From the NCBI GenBank assembly GCA_037954325.1, contig JBBMNZ010000026.1:5583501-5647500 (forward strand): a stretch of 64,000 nt of DNA, written 5' to 3'. Made by a program: the position numbers and the translations under genes. Numbering within the stretch: position 1 is the first letter of the stretch; each line of letters starts with the position of its first letter. This document shows, piece by piece, positions 21,701 through 34,100 of this stretch. The notes under the pieces were generated by a model. That model saw only the letters and a program-made list of their open reading frames with translations, was not told the origin of the DNA and made no database searches. The stretch comes from Fistularia commersonii. Its lineage: Eukaryota > Chordata > Actinopteri > Syngnathiformes > Fistulariidae.

Positions 21701-22374
21701 AAGTTGGTAATGCGTGTCATCCGTTATGCAACGCTCGTTTGGTGATGTTCATTTTTCTAAACAGTGCAAAGGGGAAAGATAGATGTAGTCTTCAGATAAA
21801 GACCCTTAAGGTGCAATTATAATGCTTTTCGGTATAGACTGTATGTAAATGGTTGAAGCTTCCCAGCATCCTTTGCTGTAACAGTTGGAACTTTATGAGC
21901 TTCCTACAGCTTAATGCTAAACCTCCCCAATTGTTTGTGTATTTGACCTATATTAGTATGTACGTGATGCACTAATCCGTGCTGTATTTTGACATAACGG
22001 AAGGCAGAATGAGGAGGAACTAAAAGCGTGACAGTTCGTATTGTGAATCAGAGAGCAAGTTTTCCCTGTTTGTTGTGTTCAATGACCTTCCAACGCTCAG
22101 TGTTATCTTTGCTCACAAGTCCTTGACTGTATTTGCTTATTGCTAACACAGGCTTCGCTACAGTATTTATGAATTCCAGAAACGTAATGTCTCATTTGTA
22201 ACACTATATAGCTAATAAACAAAAGTAAAAGCTGTTTTTTTCCTATGGCCGACGCATGAATGTCATATCTTTTGTCATCGTTGTTTTTCGTGGTTGGTGG
22301 TTTTGAATGCGGAACTCAAAAAAAGGGTAAATTCCGACCACCGGTTTTACATTGAACGCAGCATTAGTCATGGG

Positions 22375-22863
22375 GTCACTGACGTCAGAGGAAGTGTAAA
22401 GTTGGCCGTTCGTCGAGGTCTCCAACACATGCGCATAAACCCGGTACCGACTTCGGGTCAGGGCTCCGCTCTTCACCTCGCCGCGGGTTCTGGGAGACAA
22501 CGAGGACTGCCGTCTTTGGATACTAACTCAACTAAACCAGTTTAGATAACGTCGTTTAAAAAAAAACGGTTACTTAACCATTTAGCTAACCGTGGTCTTC
22601 TTAGCTAACATAGCGGGGGAACTTTGATCAACACTCCCCGTTGGGTGACGTTCAACTTGTCCGAATCAGTAACCGTCCGGCCTTGAACGAACGGGCAGTC
22701 GCCGAGAACCGGATCGACGCCTCACCGTCGCTAGCAGTTCCGTCCCCCTCCTCCCTCTGTCGAGGATCTAGTTGTGCACTCTCGTTAGCTAACCGGGATT
22801 TCCTGGTGTCGTTCGAGGTCATTCTCTTGCGTCCACCGGAAGAAAGGCCAGCAGCTGTTCGGA
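22375..22863 (+). promoter_or_regulatory. RFK promoter and 5' UTR, CpG-rich
   Basis: CpG density rises clearly from about 22.38 to 23.2 kb across the first RFK exon. A perfect CRE (TGACGTCA) lies at 22380-22387, followed directly by an ETS-like GAGGAAGTG, and an NRF1-like CATGCGCA is at 22428-22435. No TATA box is obvious, which fits a housekeeping promoter. The transcription start is not determined. Confidence 0.6.
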
Positions 22864-22945
22864 ATGAAGAGCCTGCCGTACTTCTGCAGGGGGGAGGTCG
22901 TCCGAGGGTTCGGGAGGGGAAGCAAAGACCTGGGTATCCCCACAG
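22864..22945 (+). CDS. rfk: RFK coding exon 1
   Basis: Encodes MKSLPYFCRGEVVRGFGRGS then KDLGIPT and ends with the first base of the alanine codon at G|GTAAGC. It sits inside the CpG-rich segment. Confidence 0.95.
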
Positions 22946-24597
22946 GTAAGCCGGGGTTTTAACCTTTTCGCGAACCGATCCGTGGCCCGTTATGTATCCG
23001 GCCCCGGCTAATCTCTGGAGCGGTCTTTTCGACATGAGACGGTCAGACCCGATGTACATCACTCCCCGACCTCCCCAACAAAAACCGTGTGTCGGTGTTG
23101 GCGGGGTTTCTTCAACGGTCGTTGGTTTTTTTGGAAAAGAAACAAAATTATTACAGCTTTACTCGGGATTTTATCCCCGCCGATGACGGCAGCGGTTTAC
23201 GCAATTCACCCAGAGGCGTGTCGTCTGCGGTAACGTGAACGGGATATTGAGTAACCACAACTGTCAGGTTAGAGAAGCTGAATAAAACATGTTGTGGGGT
23301 ACAGAAAAAAAACATATAACAAAAAAAAACCAATGCCGTTGGAATTTGACTGGTAATGGGTAACACCGGATTCAAGGCAAATCTCTGAAACCATCTCCAC
23401 ACCACTGTTCTGTCAAGTATCGTCTCAGCCTCAGTCTTCACTGGAAACATGTTGTAGCTCCCTGTCAGAAGATCAATTAAGTATTTCTTTTACATAAAAG
23501 TGATGTTGAAATAGGAAAAGAAAATTATAATGATATTCCTGAATGTGACAGTGTTTCTAAAACTGGTACATCAAAAAGCACCAATCAGTTATGAGACATG
23601 TCGACTTGTGTTCTCGCCCTTTCCTCCAGCCAACTTCCCGGACTCGGTGGTGGACCACCTCCCGGCAGACATCGGCACGGGCATCTACTACGGCTGGGCC
23701 TGCGTGGGAAACGGCGACGTCTATAAAATGGTGATGAGCATTGGCTGGAACCCTTACTACAAAAACACTAAGAAGTCCATGGTGAGTACAAGAGTGGCAG
23801 CACTTTCAATCGTTTTAGTCAAAGCAGAAAAGGACAATGTATGAAGTCTTTGAAGGGTCATAATTTAGGCTGTTTGCAACAGTTGACTTAAGATGAGTTC
23901 AACTATCCATACTTTGTAATATCAAGTTTGCCGATTGCCCAAACACTGAAAAGCTCGCCTGTGCTCTTCAGTTGAGAGCAGTTACTTAGTTAAAAGTGAA
24001 CTTTTGCTCCACTTGGCATGATTTCTAGCATTGTGATTTGGCATGCTCTTCTCTTGGTAATTTCTTTTTTTTTTTTTTTTTTTGTCAGCTTAACTATTGC
24101 TTAGACAATTGAGAATAGCTCATGATGTTTTGAGAAACTCGCAAAAAGAATCACCCAAGCCTCTTCATCCCCACAAGTATAAATGAAATCTCGTGCTTGT
24201 TTTTAATTTGTGTGTGATTAATTTCTTGATAGGAGACACATCTGATTCACACATTTAAGGAGGACTTTTATGGGGAGATCCTCAGTGTGGTCATGGTGGG
24301 TTACATCCGTCCAGAGAGAAGCTACGACTCACTCGGTAAGATCACTTTAAAACCCCTGCACGTCAGTTCTCACATCGTCCCCGTTAGACATTTTTGCACG
24401 TCTTCATCTTCTCCCCCGACTCTGTCCCCACAGAAGCCCTCATCACAGCCATCAACAATGACATCGATGAAGCCAAGGTCCAGCTGGAGCAGCCGGAGCA
24501 TCTCAAACTGAGAGGGGACAACTTCTTCACCGGTTTTTCCTCAGAATTGCCTTCCAGCACGGCGTCCACGTCACAGAACATCATGAATGGCCACTGA
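22864..24597 (+). CDS. rfk: RFK, riboflavin kinase (gene span)
   Basis: Four coding exons (22864-22945, 23630-23781, 24233-24335, 24434-24597) join to 501 nt, 166 residues plus stop. Riboflavin kinase phosphorylates riboflavin to FMN with ATP in the cytosol, the first step to FMN and FAD. The family marks are all present: LPYFCRGEVVRGFGRGSKDL, the GIPTANFP nucleotide-binding motif, GTGIYYGWACVGNGDVYKMV, SIGWNPYYKNTKKSME and the HTFKEDFYGEIL block. The start is the ATG directly before KSLPYFCRG, matching the mammalian start. The C terminus is about 11 residues longer than the 155-residue human protein, with a serine/threonine-rich insert before the conserved final MNGH. Downstream PCSK5 is convergent. 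Confidence 0.95.
23630..23781 (+). CDS. rfk: RFK coding exon 2
   Basis: Acceptor TTCCTCCAG|, donor ATG|GTGAGT. Encodes ANFPDSVVDHLPADIGTGIY and SIGWNPYYKNTKKSM, the core of the riboflavin kinase barrel. Confidence 0.96.
24233..24335 (+). CDS. rfk: RFK coding exon 3
   Basis: Encodes ETHLIHTFKEDFYGEILSVV and MVGYIRPERSYDSL between TTGATAG| and G|GTAAGA. The leading glutamate is the conserved position known to act as general base in the family. Confidence 0.95.
24434..24597 (+). CDS. rfk: RFK coding exon 4 and stop
   Basis: Encodes EALITAINNDIDEAKVQLEQ then PEHLKLRGDNFFTGF, a serine/threonine-rich stretch, and the final NIMNGH before TGA. The stretch between the helix and MNGH is longer than in the human protein. 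Confidence 0.94.
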
Positions 24598-27500
24598 CAG
24601 CTGGCTGTGACTGCAGCACTTTACACATATGTTCACACACAGTCACACATCAGAACAACTCACAGAATTCTGTATCCAAAGAGGAGCGTGCAAAAATACT
24701 CATTAGAATGCACAGTCTCATGTTAAGACTTCATAGCTGTTACTATGGTTATCCATGGGTTGCCATAAACATCATGTCGTTGTTAATCTCATACTGTGTC
24801 TTTAATAAGTCAACAGTGCTGAAAGAGCTGCTCAGTTTTCTTGTTAGTGTAGAATCCCACCATATTGCCTCATCAAGGAGCAAAACCCGTACTAAAAGTG
24901 TTGTATTCATCTCTAAATAAACAGCACAAAATGACAAGACTACCGTTGTGAAGAGTAATGGACATATTTGTGATAATTGCCTTTTCGGTTAGACATCAGG
25001 TGGATCCTTGGACAGTCAGGGCATTATTATGTGACTATATGCAGTAGTGTTCGTGTGAAGACAGGGAAATTAAATTCTATAAGTAGTATCAAAGAATTCT
25101 TGCTGTGTCTGATATCCCTCTTGAGGAAAAGCCCATTCAGTGTGAGTGAAGTTGTTACTGCCCTTACCAAGTACCGAATGTTTTTTTTTGTTATTTTATA
25201 CAATACTTTTAATTATAGTGGCTTCGCTACCTTTGAAGAAATAAATACTGTCAGCATCTCATCCTATAGAATTAAGTGATTCTACTTAATCGAGGCTGGG
25301 AATGCAAATGAGAGCTGACGCTTCAGTTAACAGTTTTCTTGTGTCCTGTTGTTAAATATTGATAGGCGGTAGAGTGAAGTCCGCAACTCCTGATTCCTGC
25401 TGATTAAGACAGCTGTCTAAGAGAATGCCACCGCACCACTCGAAATATGAGGATACTAACACAATGAGCACTGTCATGTCAGTTTCATGGTAATATTACA
25501 TATTCAAATACTACTGCTAGACAGTATGTTGTTCCTAGGACTGTGTGTGCGCCTACACCCCTTGTGTTTTAGGTTTTATGAAAAGTAAAACTTGAAGGGT
25601 GTACATTTTTAATGTAAATGGTCTGTATTTAAAGAATGAATTGCATAGATCTATCTTTGTAAATTTGCATTTTAAGTTTTATTGTATTTTAGATTCTTAC
25701 AATGTTGTCTGGGGATAAAATCTATGACTGCATTTTTATTTTTACTATATATGACCTCATAGTTGTTTTTCTTTCACAAGCAGGGCCTAACTGTCAGGCC
25801 CACATCTGTTCTCACACATTTGTTGTGAGTATTGTCTTTTTTTTTTTTTTTTTGGTAAGTTTCAATTCACACTGTAAGCAGCACTTAACTGTTTTAATTG
25901 GTAAACCAATCCCACCGCTAAATACAGCTTCAGTGTTAAGTCTATGTTAACAATCCACGATGGTTTTCACCCTTTGAAGCACTTAATCTGCTGGAGGCTA
26001 TTCAGTGTAGTTTTGATAATGATGTTCTGCCTTGCAAACCCGTCAGACCCTGCAACAGTTCCCACCTCCGTTTTATTTTGTATATATATTTTATAATCCC
26101 TAAAATGTTTGGAGGATGTAATGCAGCAGGTTCAAATGTCCTTGAGAATCATTTGTTGCGAATATTTATTCCATTTATCACAGGGACCATGTTTTTGTGC
26201 AAAGATTCAGAGCCCGTTTTATGTTTTCCTCCATGTGCTTTTATTAAGCAAATAAATGATTTGATCAGAGTATATTTGCAGTTCGGTGGGTTTTTTTGGT
26301 CTCAATTTCTGCATTATCCTCACCGCCCAATAAGGGTAATTCTTAAGTTCTGTCTTTTCATAGATTTGAGAGCAAAGATGAAATCAACCCGCCTTTCAGT
26401 CGAAGTTACATCAGGATTCTAAAGATGACTGATATCATGAATCTGGTAAAGCTATTGTTTTGCTTATTGTGGTGGGGAAATCCATTGTTGTGCGTTTGGG
26501 TAGTTAGAAATTCAGAGAAAAACAAAACACATACCACGAAAAAACAATTAGCAAGAAATGAGTGTGCAGTTATAAAAATATGATTAAAGTATCACAAAGA
26601 TTTTTTTAATTTCAATGCTTGTGAAAGCAGCACTTGCAAATACTTAAATAAAAGTGATTGAACCAATACCGACCAATAGTTGATGTTTCTGTATCCCCCA
26701 TCCAGCAGATGTTCTTCAGTACATAATCAATTATAATTTATACCAAAAAACTCTGAAAACTAGATAATATTTCACATGTTAGAGACTCAATAATTTGAGG
26801 ATATGTTTACATAATAAACTAACAAACTGAATATACCGTTGCAGCTGCCTAGATGAGAACAAATTATCTTGACATTCAAGGTCAACAGCTCCGCCACAGC
26901 TGTGCAGCCGCACATCTGTGCATTTATTTTTCACACTTTCACTTGACAAATCAAAATCAACTTTGTTGTGAAACACTCTTTCGCAGCACAATATACCTCA
27001 ACCTAGAACATACAAGTCCTCGATATTTGGTCTACACGCCTTCCAGTTAAGACAGATTTGGGGCCTTTATCTCAGAGAGGCAGCTGTGCTCTGTGTGCAA
27101 CTGCAAAGGCAGTCTGCCATCTTGAAGTCGACTTCTAAAAATGTGCAGACAAAACAAAAGAAGAGTTTGACTGGAAAAAGTTTCCGTGTGATGTAAACAA
27201 TTTCAAAAAGAAGAAAAACGTGAAGAGAAAGCACAAGATTACAGAACACATTGTACTATTTGATTTTTTTTTTTTTTTTTAAGGTGCGACTCGCACAGGG
27301 CCAACTTCAGACTGAAAGCTTCAGTGACACGAAGTAGTGCGAGCTGATAATGTCAATTCCGAATGCAACATTAACTGACAGGGCCATTAGAGCATTCACG
27401 ACAAAGTAGTTTACGTGAGTGCCTCACATGATTCGCTGAAGCGAATCTACAGCAGTGAGGAGAAAAACAAGTGTGTGAGATAAATAATTTGCAAATCGAT

Positions 27501-27871
27501 CACCGTTTCATGATTTTCACGATATTCACATTGAACCGACCGCCGAAGCGAAAATAGATGCACAACCAAGTTTGTGAGATGCTCATTACATAACTTCGTG
27601 AGCAGTACATCAATTTGAACAACAGTGTACCACGAGTAATATCATTTTGTTGGCCTGATGGGATCACAAAGGGCACACAGAATTTCCGACAAAAAAAATT
27701 GGTAATTTATTCAAATGACAGTTACGCAAGATGAATCGAATCAAGCATTTCCAATAAAAATAGCAACTGGTAAGTGAATAATTTGACTTGTATGCATTAG
27801 AGATTAGATCTCTGCACAGAACGGAGAGGAAATAAACATCCGATTTTCACCGCCCTCTCTTCAGTGTCTTT
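24598..27871. other. Region between convergent RFK and PCSK5
   Basis: AT-rich DNA holding the 3' UTR of RFK and, from the right, that of PCSK5. A - strand AATAAA (TTTATT at 27706-27711) lies about 160 bases past the PCSK5 stop. No gene is recognised. Confidence 0.5.
24916..24921 (+). terminator. Possible RFK polyadenylation signal
   Basis: AATAAA about 320 bases after the RFK stop. Further AATAAA motifs occur at 25240-25245 and 26647-26652, so a longer 3' UTR is possible. Confidence 0.4.
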
Positions 27872-28293
27872 TCATCTGTAGGAGTAGCTCTCGTCATCAT
27901 ACTCTAGATCGATCTCTTCGTCGTCCAGGAGTCCGTACTTGAATTTCCGATACACCGTCCCGTCCTGCCCCATGTACACGATATCATCCTCCTCGTCCAC
28001 CATGTCTTCCTCACATTCAATTATTCTGTCGCTGTAGTCTCCGAATGAGGAGACGGTGGGCTGCGAACCCACGTCTCCGCTCGAATTTAGCTTCTCATAA
28101 CCCTCCGCCTTCGTTTGCGGCATCCCAATGAGCGTGTGCGATCGGGATCTAACTTGGAGGAAGATGAAAAGCCCCCCGGCCGTAAAGAGAATTATAAAGA
28201 CGGAAGTAGTGACGAAGACTTTGGCGCCGCCACCTTCGGCCTCCAAGTCGTCTGCGCTCCTCATCACATAGTTGACACCCAGAATGCACTCGA
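27872..28293 (-). CDS. pcsk5: PCSK5 terminal exon w22: membrane anchor and acidic tail
   Basis: Encodes ECILGVNYVMRSADDLEAEG, the hydrophobic VFVTTSVFIILFTAGGLFIF, a basic stop-transfer VRSRSH, and a tail with CEEDMVDEEDDIVYMGQDG and YGLLDDEEIDLEYDDESYSY before the stop. The two acidic clusters match those that direct PC5B to the trans-Golgi network. Confidence 0.96.
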
Positions 28294-31121
28294 CTGAAAA
28301 CAGATGAAGAAGATGATTAGGTTACATAAGGGAAATCTAATTCTGTCTGAATCATCCGTGCGTGACATCAATTCTTTCACAAGTTTCTCATTCATCCTGG
28401 ATAATGCAAAGAGAAAAGGTATTTAATACTATTGGACAGGGAAGAAGGAAGATGAACCCTTCCAATCACAAAAATCAAGAGTAGAGACTCTCCTGGGTTC
28501 CTGCTGTCTTCATTTCCAGGGTTTCAACTCCGGCTTCATTGCAGGCATGTGGATTGTTTTCAGGCCAGGATCAGGGTCACACTTGAATTGCATTGATTTA
28601 TTTCCAAATGAAAGCACACACACACACACATTTTTCCCCGTTGGCTGTATAAATATATCAATCCTCCGAGGCCGCGGTAGAATGTCGATGATGGTTCAAA
28701 TACCGGCCGTGATGATGGCAGCCATCTTTCATAAAACAAGGCTTCCGTAAAAGACAGTTTGTCCTTCAAATCTAGGGGTGGAACTGGTGAACAAGTATAA
28801 ATAGTGACAAAGTCCAGTGACAAACCCACTGTCCATAGTGACTGAATAATTTGTAATCAGAACTTTGAACCGTAGGTTAGAATTCAGAAAAACAGCAATA
28901 ACTAAACATTTAAAAACTTCTTGGATGCTTTCATAGTTCTTTAAAGTGTTCTTGTCTAAATTGGGAAAGAGTAACATTTCACACATGAATAATGATAACA
29001 AATAATGAAAACAACAACAATAATTACTATATTGTTATCATGATCAATACTACTAATAGCAATAATAATAATATAATGTCGATAAAAATGATGACTAGAA
29101 TGATAAAAAATATAATAACAAATACCAGAATTTGGCCCAAAGAATTTAAAAGAACGTATTGTTTTCAAACTGTTGCATACATTAGTGACAAACAGTTGAA
29201 ATTACAAGGTTAGTTTGTTTTTATTCTATTTTCGTTTGATGAACTGTGTGCCAAGCTAAATCGATAACTTGCTGCATCATCAATGCCCTCGAGCAGCATC
29301 TTTTCCGTATCTGTCGCATCATTTTGTCACTTGGAATTCAGCTTTGTAGTGAATTTCACGGTAAAAGGAGATTTTTAAGGCCTTGGTTTTCTTGGTTGGA
29401 TTGTGATATTCCTGCTGTGACTCTCTTGCCTCGTGATCCGGCACTAATACGTTTTGCCATTGGACAAAAACCAAATCAAGACAGAAAAGGAGCCAGCTAT
29501 TGAGTAAAGATTTACAGAGCAACCATAACTAAAAGAAGATCCCATTGAAAATGAGACTAATGATTCGCGTACAACACTCGTCTCTTCTGATCGCATTCAC
29601 AAATCCAGAGGGAGAATGCGGTCTGCCAAAAGGACACAAGGGTCTTCATTGATGGACCGATGTTACTCGAGCCGTTCTGTGACTTCCAGTTCTTCACGAT
29701 TTACCTCGTGAGGCCTCGCAGTCACAGCACTCCCAGGGTAGTGGCGCGTCAGGTCGGCGAGCTTCTTCCCCGCAGCAGCTCAAGCAGCGTCCGTCCTCGG
29801 CCAGTATTTGCAGGACGGGACACAGAGTGCAGTTCCGGATGCCGGGACCTCTGCAGTCAAAGCAGGCCGGGTCGCAGGCGCGGCAGTCGGGGTCGTCTCT
29901 CTGAGATTTAGATGCCTGGAGCGACGATGGAGCAAGTCACACAAAATGAGTCTGCACCATATCTTTGTTTCGAGATTTTTTTTTTAATTGTCACTGTTCA
30001 GGCACAGTGAAATTTTGCAATGAGAGCTCCTGGCTCAGAGCATGTACGGGTTTTTTTTTTTTTTTTTTAAATGAAAATAAATAGGCTGACAAGTTATTTA
30101 CATAGTGCGCAGTTGTATACATGGTGTGGATGACATGAAGGGTGATATGAGTGATACCAGATGCTTCGTCAGACATTTTCATTCATTTGTAAATTCAGTC
30201 ATTTGTAAATAACAATTGTTATTTACCGCCCATTTGAAAAAAGCCACGACAATTTATAAATGTATGCTAAGAATATGATGAACCCCGTTCTAGAGGACAT
30301 TTTCAGCCGCTTCTCACCTGTGAAGCAGCATAGAAGCCAGTCAGACACCGAGACTCACAGATGCTTCCCCCCAGAAGTGTGTATCCATCATAGCAGGACT
30401 GGCAGGCTAGAGCACCACCATCTGGGCAGACACACACACACACACGCACGCACACACGCACGCACGCACAGATGCAGAAGCAGGGAAATTTTATGTGGCT
30501 GGGGATTTATCAAATGTCATCACATGGGTGAACTGGAGTTTCCAAATGAACACACAATAGAAGAGAGTCATGTGTCACAACCGATAAAATCTGAATAGAG
30601 ACGGGTTTGAGGTAACGGGTAGAATTTCCTTGATCCCGGAAAATCTCGAGGCCTGACACGGGCCGTGAAATTGAAACAAGATCTCGTTAAAGAACAAAAA
30701 AAAAAAAAACGAACAAAAAAAAAAAAAAAACACCCTTTTATTCCCAAGTTCTAAAAATAATAATGTATCTAGTGTGATGATAATAAAAATATGGTGAAAC
30801 CACAAAACAATCAAATAAAAGTGTTTACCCCTACAGGTCCTGCAGGTGGGGTGACACCTGAGGCACGTCCTGCTCCAGCTGTGGTGGTAATAGCCTGCAG
30901 GGCAGCTCTTTACACACTGTCCCGTCTTCTTCATGAAGAAATATCCTGTCCGACAGTTCAGGCATTGTTTGCTGCTGGGGCCCCAACAACGGCTGCAAGC
31001 CGGGTCACAGCGCTCACACGTCTTGCTGCTGGTGTTTCCATAGTTACTGGAGAAGAGATTCATTATTTGGTTTTATATATACACTTCTAATGATCAAGGG
31101 GAGAAGATGTGTGCGTGTGTG

Positions 31122-31158
<37 letters not shown>

Positions 31159-34100
31159 CTAACCTCTCTGAACAAGACTGGACACAACTGCTTCCCTGCT
31201 TAAAGAACCCAGGTTTGCATTGGACACATTGCACGCTGTGGTGGCCGACACATGATTCGCAGCTGAAATGACAGCGTTCACAGATCTGCTTGTCTCTGTC
31301 CTCTGGGTAGAAACCTACAGGACACTCTTTTACACAAGTAGTATCTGTGGACAGACACACACACATTTCAAAAGTGCTCGGTTTCAAAATGTGGCACTTG
31401 TTGTTCTTGTCATAAATATGATGAAACCAAGATTTTCTTTTTTAAAACATACTCAGTAGGAATTTAGGCATGTTGCAGCTGAGGCAGAGTTGCGGGCCCG
31501 GTCCCGAACAGCGGTGGCAAGATTTGTGGCACTCTTGGCACTCTTCGTTCTTGTCCATATAGGAGGTGAGAGGGCACTCACTGTACCACACACAATGTCC
31601 GTTGGCGTCTTTCCGGTGTTTGGCGTTGCAGCTCAGACAGGATGAAGGCCCGTTGCCGGAGCAGGTCAGACATGATGGGTCACAATCTGAGGGAATGGGA
31701 ATTTAAGAGGCACGGTATCTTGACCCCATTCCATGAAAATATACTGATTAACACACACTATAGTTAACATTACTTAAGTTAAAATGTTTATGAGCACAGA
31801 CAAAAATGATCCGACATGCTTTAACATTCTTTACTATTATGCGGGAAATTTATTTTGCAGGAATGTCATAATCTCTTGTGCATTTTTATAATTGTTGTCA
31901 TATAAATTATATTCTAGATTTATATGCAATTGATATGAAAATATTAAAATAAAATGATCTAAATATGTAATGCATTACGTGTGTGTTTCTGTGTGTGTGA
32001 ACACTGTGTATCAGTTTAGTTGTATTTGTAGGGCAGTTATACATCTGTAGTTTCCAAAAGGCCTTGCTGTCATCATGAGTTTTCTAAAGTGACGTTGCAT
32101 CAACATTGCGATATTACTTCGTTCTGAAGCAATAAATGACTCTCTGTGCACCCAATTTAGTTTGTGAAATTAAGCTAATAGTTTTAGACAATAGTGAGTT
32201 ATTTGCAATCTTCAGCCAGCTTACCTCTGCATTCATTGACAGTCTTGTCATGGAAAGTACTGTCGGGACACGAAGGAAGGCACTCCCCGTTGTAACGCAC
32301 AGCTTTCGGGTTGCGACACACTAAACAGTCATCCACATCCGGCCCGTCACAGGAGTGGCAATCGGCATGGCAACGCACACACTCCTGCTCTTTTTCACTG
32401 GCAAAGTAGCCGGTCGGACAATCATCCACACACTTGTCTTCATGCAAGAAGAAGTAATCTGCACATTCTATGAAAAAAAGGAAAGTAAAAGTGTAACTGA
32501 TAATATCTTTTGCGTTAAAAAGCCCTATTATGCTAAATCTGGGTCAGTGTGTTAAAAATAGTGAATTTATCCATCACTGAAATTCAGGGATAAACGGAAC
32601 ATATGTAGTACTATTTGCGAAGACACCGAATTTTTAAGTCTCCCTCAGCCAAGTCTTACAGAAGAGGACCACCATCATACCTGTCAGAAAAGTCAAACCG
32701 GGCCGACATGAATGTCAATCACCCTTTCGCCTCTCGCTCCAACGGTCATCAAGAGCTTTGAACAGATTTTAACGGATTAATGCAGGCCTCACGCTCATCT
32801 TGGACCCCACTGTATCATCTGGAAATCCCAAAAACCTCCTCCCAGACAGAAATTCTTTGGTTGGGGGCAGCTGAGGCTACTGGATGTGAACACGAGCATC
32901 TGCAACTGGTTCTTGGCCTGGTGTGCATCCGATCTCCTCAGGCTCCTGCACTGAATCCTTCATTGTTCATTTTGTTTACCCATGACTCTTTTTGCCAGAT
33001 TCAAAAACAAAACAAAAAAAAAAAAAGCTTGCAGGCAATACCACAGGACTTGGCCTTATTTGAATCAAGGATGAGTCTGACTGCAGAAGCAGGGTAAAAC
33101 AGCTGCTAGCCTTGTGCCAAACACATAATCAAGGAGATTATTTTAGAAAACTGACTTATTGAAGATCATTGGACAATCATGGTCGTGGGTGGTCTTTCCA
33201 TGATTGTCCAATGATCTTCAATAGGCCCATTGTGAAGGGAATTAAATGAAACAAGGTCCTAGCAGTATTATTGACTGATCTCAGTCAACCGCATCACTGC
33301 CGTCATCAAAACGGCCTGGCACTGACGCCGCACGATCGACATCGGACTCACACCCAACCTCCTTCTTCAGCAACCATCTTCATGACACCATATATAAGCT
33401 TTTTTTTTTTTTTTTTTATCCTCATGGTCAGAAGCCAAAGGAGAAAGAGCTCTTAACCACAGCAGCGAGGACGACCGTGGAGATTGTCAGTGATTTTCTA
33501 CCATTTCTACAGGACGTTTCCCCCCAGCGTTTTTCCTGCAGCATCTCATCATCCTTCCAACAGACAATTTTCCCAACAAGACGTCCGGTAAAAGATAAAG
33601 CATTGACTCAAGAACCGCTGGATTATTGAGCACGAACACGCAACGGACGTTCTGGGCAAATGTTGTGATTTATACACACACATACATACGATAGTCCTTC
33701 ATATGTTCAGCTCAGGTCCACAACCTTATTGCAGTAGCATCAGTCTCCTTGACAACGCCTCTCCTCCCTTCATTCTTACTCTGACACAGTCCATCTTGAT
33801 TGCAGGTTTTGCAGTCAGCAGGACAGCGATAGCACTCCCTCTCTTGGCTGTAGTAACCCTCTGGACAGTAAGCCCTGCAGGAGCGGTCCAACAGCAAGTA
33901 CTTTTCTTCACAGCTTAGGCAGTGAGAGGCGTTTCCACTGCAGGACGCGCACTCGGGAGCGCAGGGCTGGCACACACCGTTCTGAGGAAAGCCTCTTAAA
34001 AGGAGGGATGACACAGGAAGTGAGGAGTTAAATCCGATTATACAGAGACGATGTATTTTCATTTGAAGGTAAATCAATCATAAAACACCTTGGACAGTCC

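Larger units (their letters stand above)
16413..22240. other. Intergenic region between GCNT1 and RFK (divergent genes)
   Basis: Should contain the GCNT1 promoter and any 5' UTR exon, which I cannot place. It holds a short direct duplication at 17889-17932, an exon-like segment at about 18691-18768, an L2-like remnant at 19895-20960, and an interspersed repeat at 21425-21700. No protein gene is recognised. Confidence 0.55.

Noticed and set aside
22652..23062. ORFs on both strands over the RFK 5' region.
   Set aside because: GC-rich, stop-poor CpG island; the real coding exon is 22864-22945 on +.
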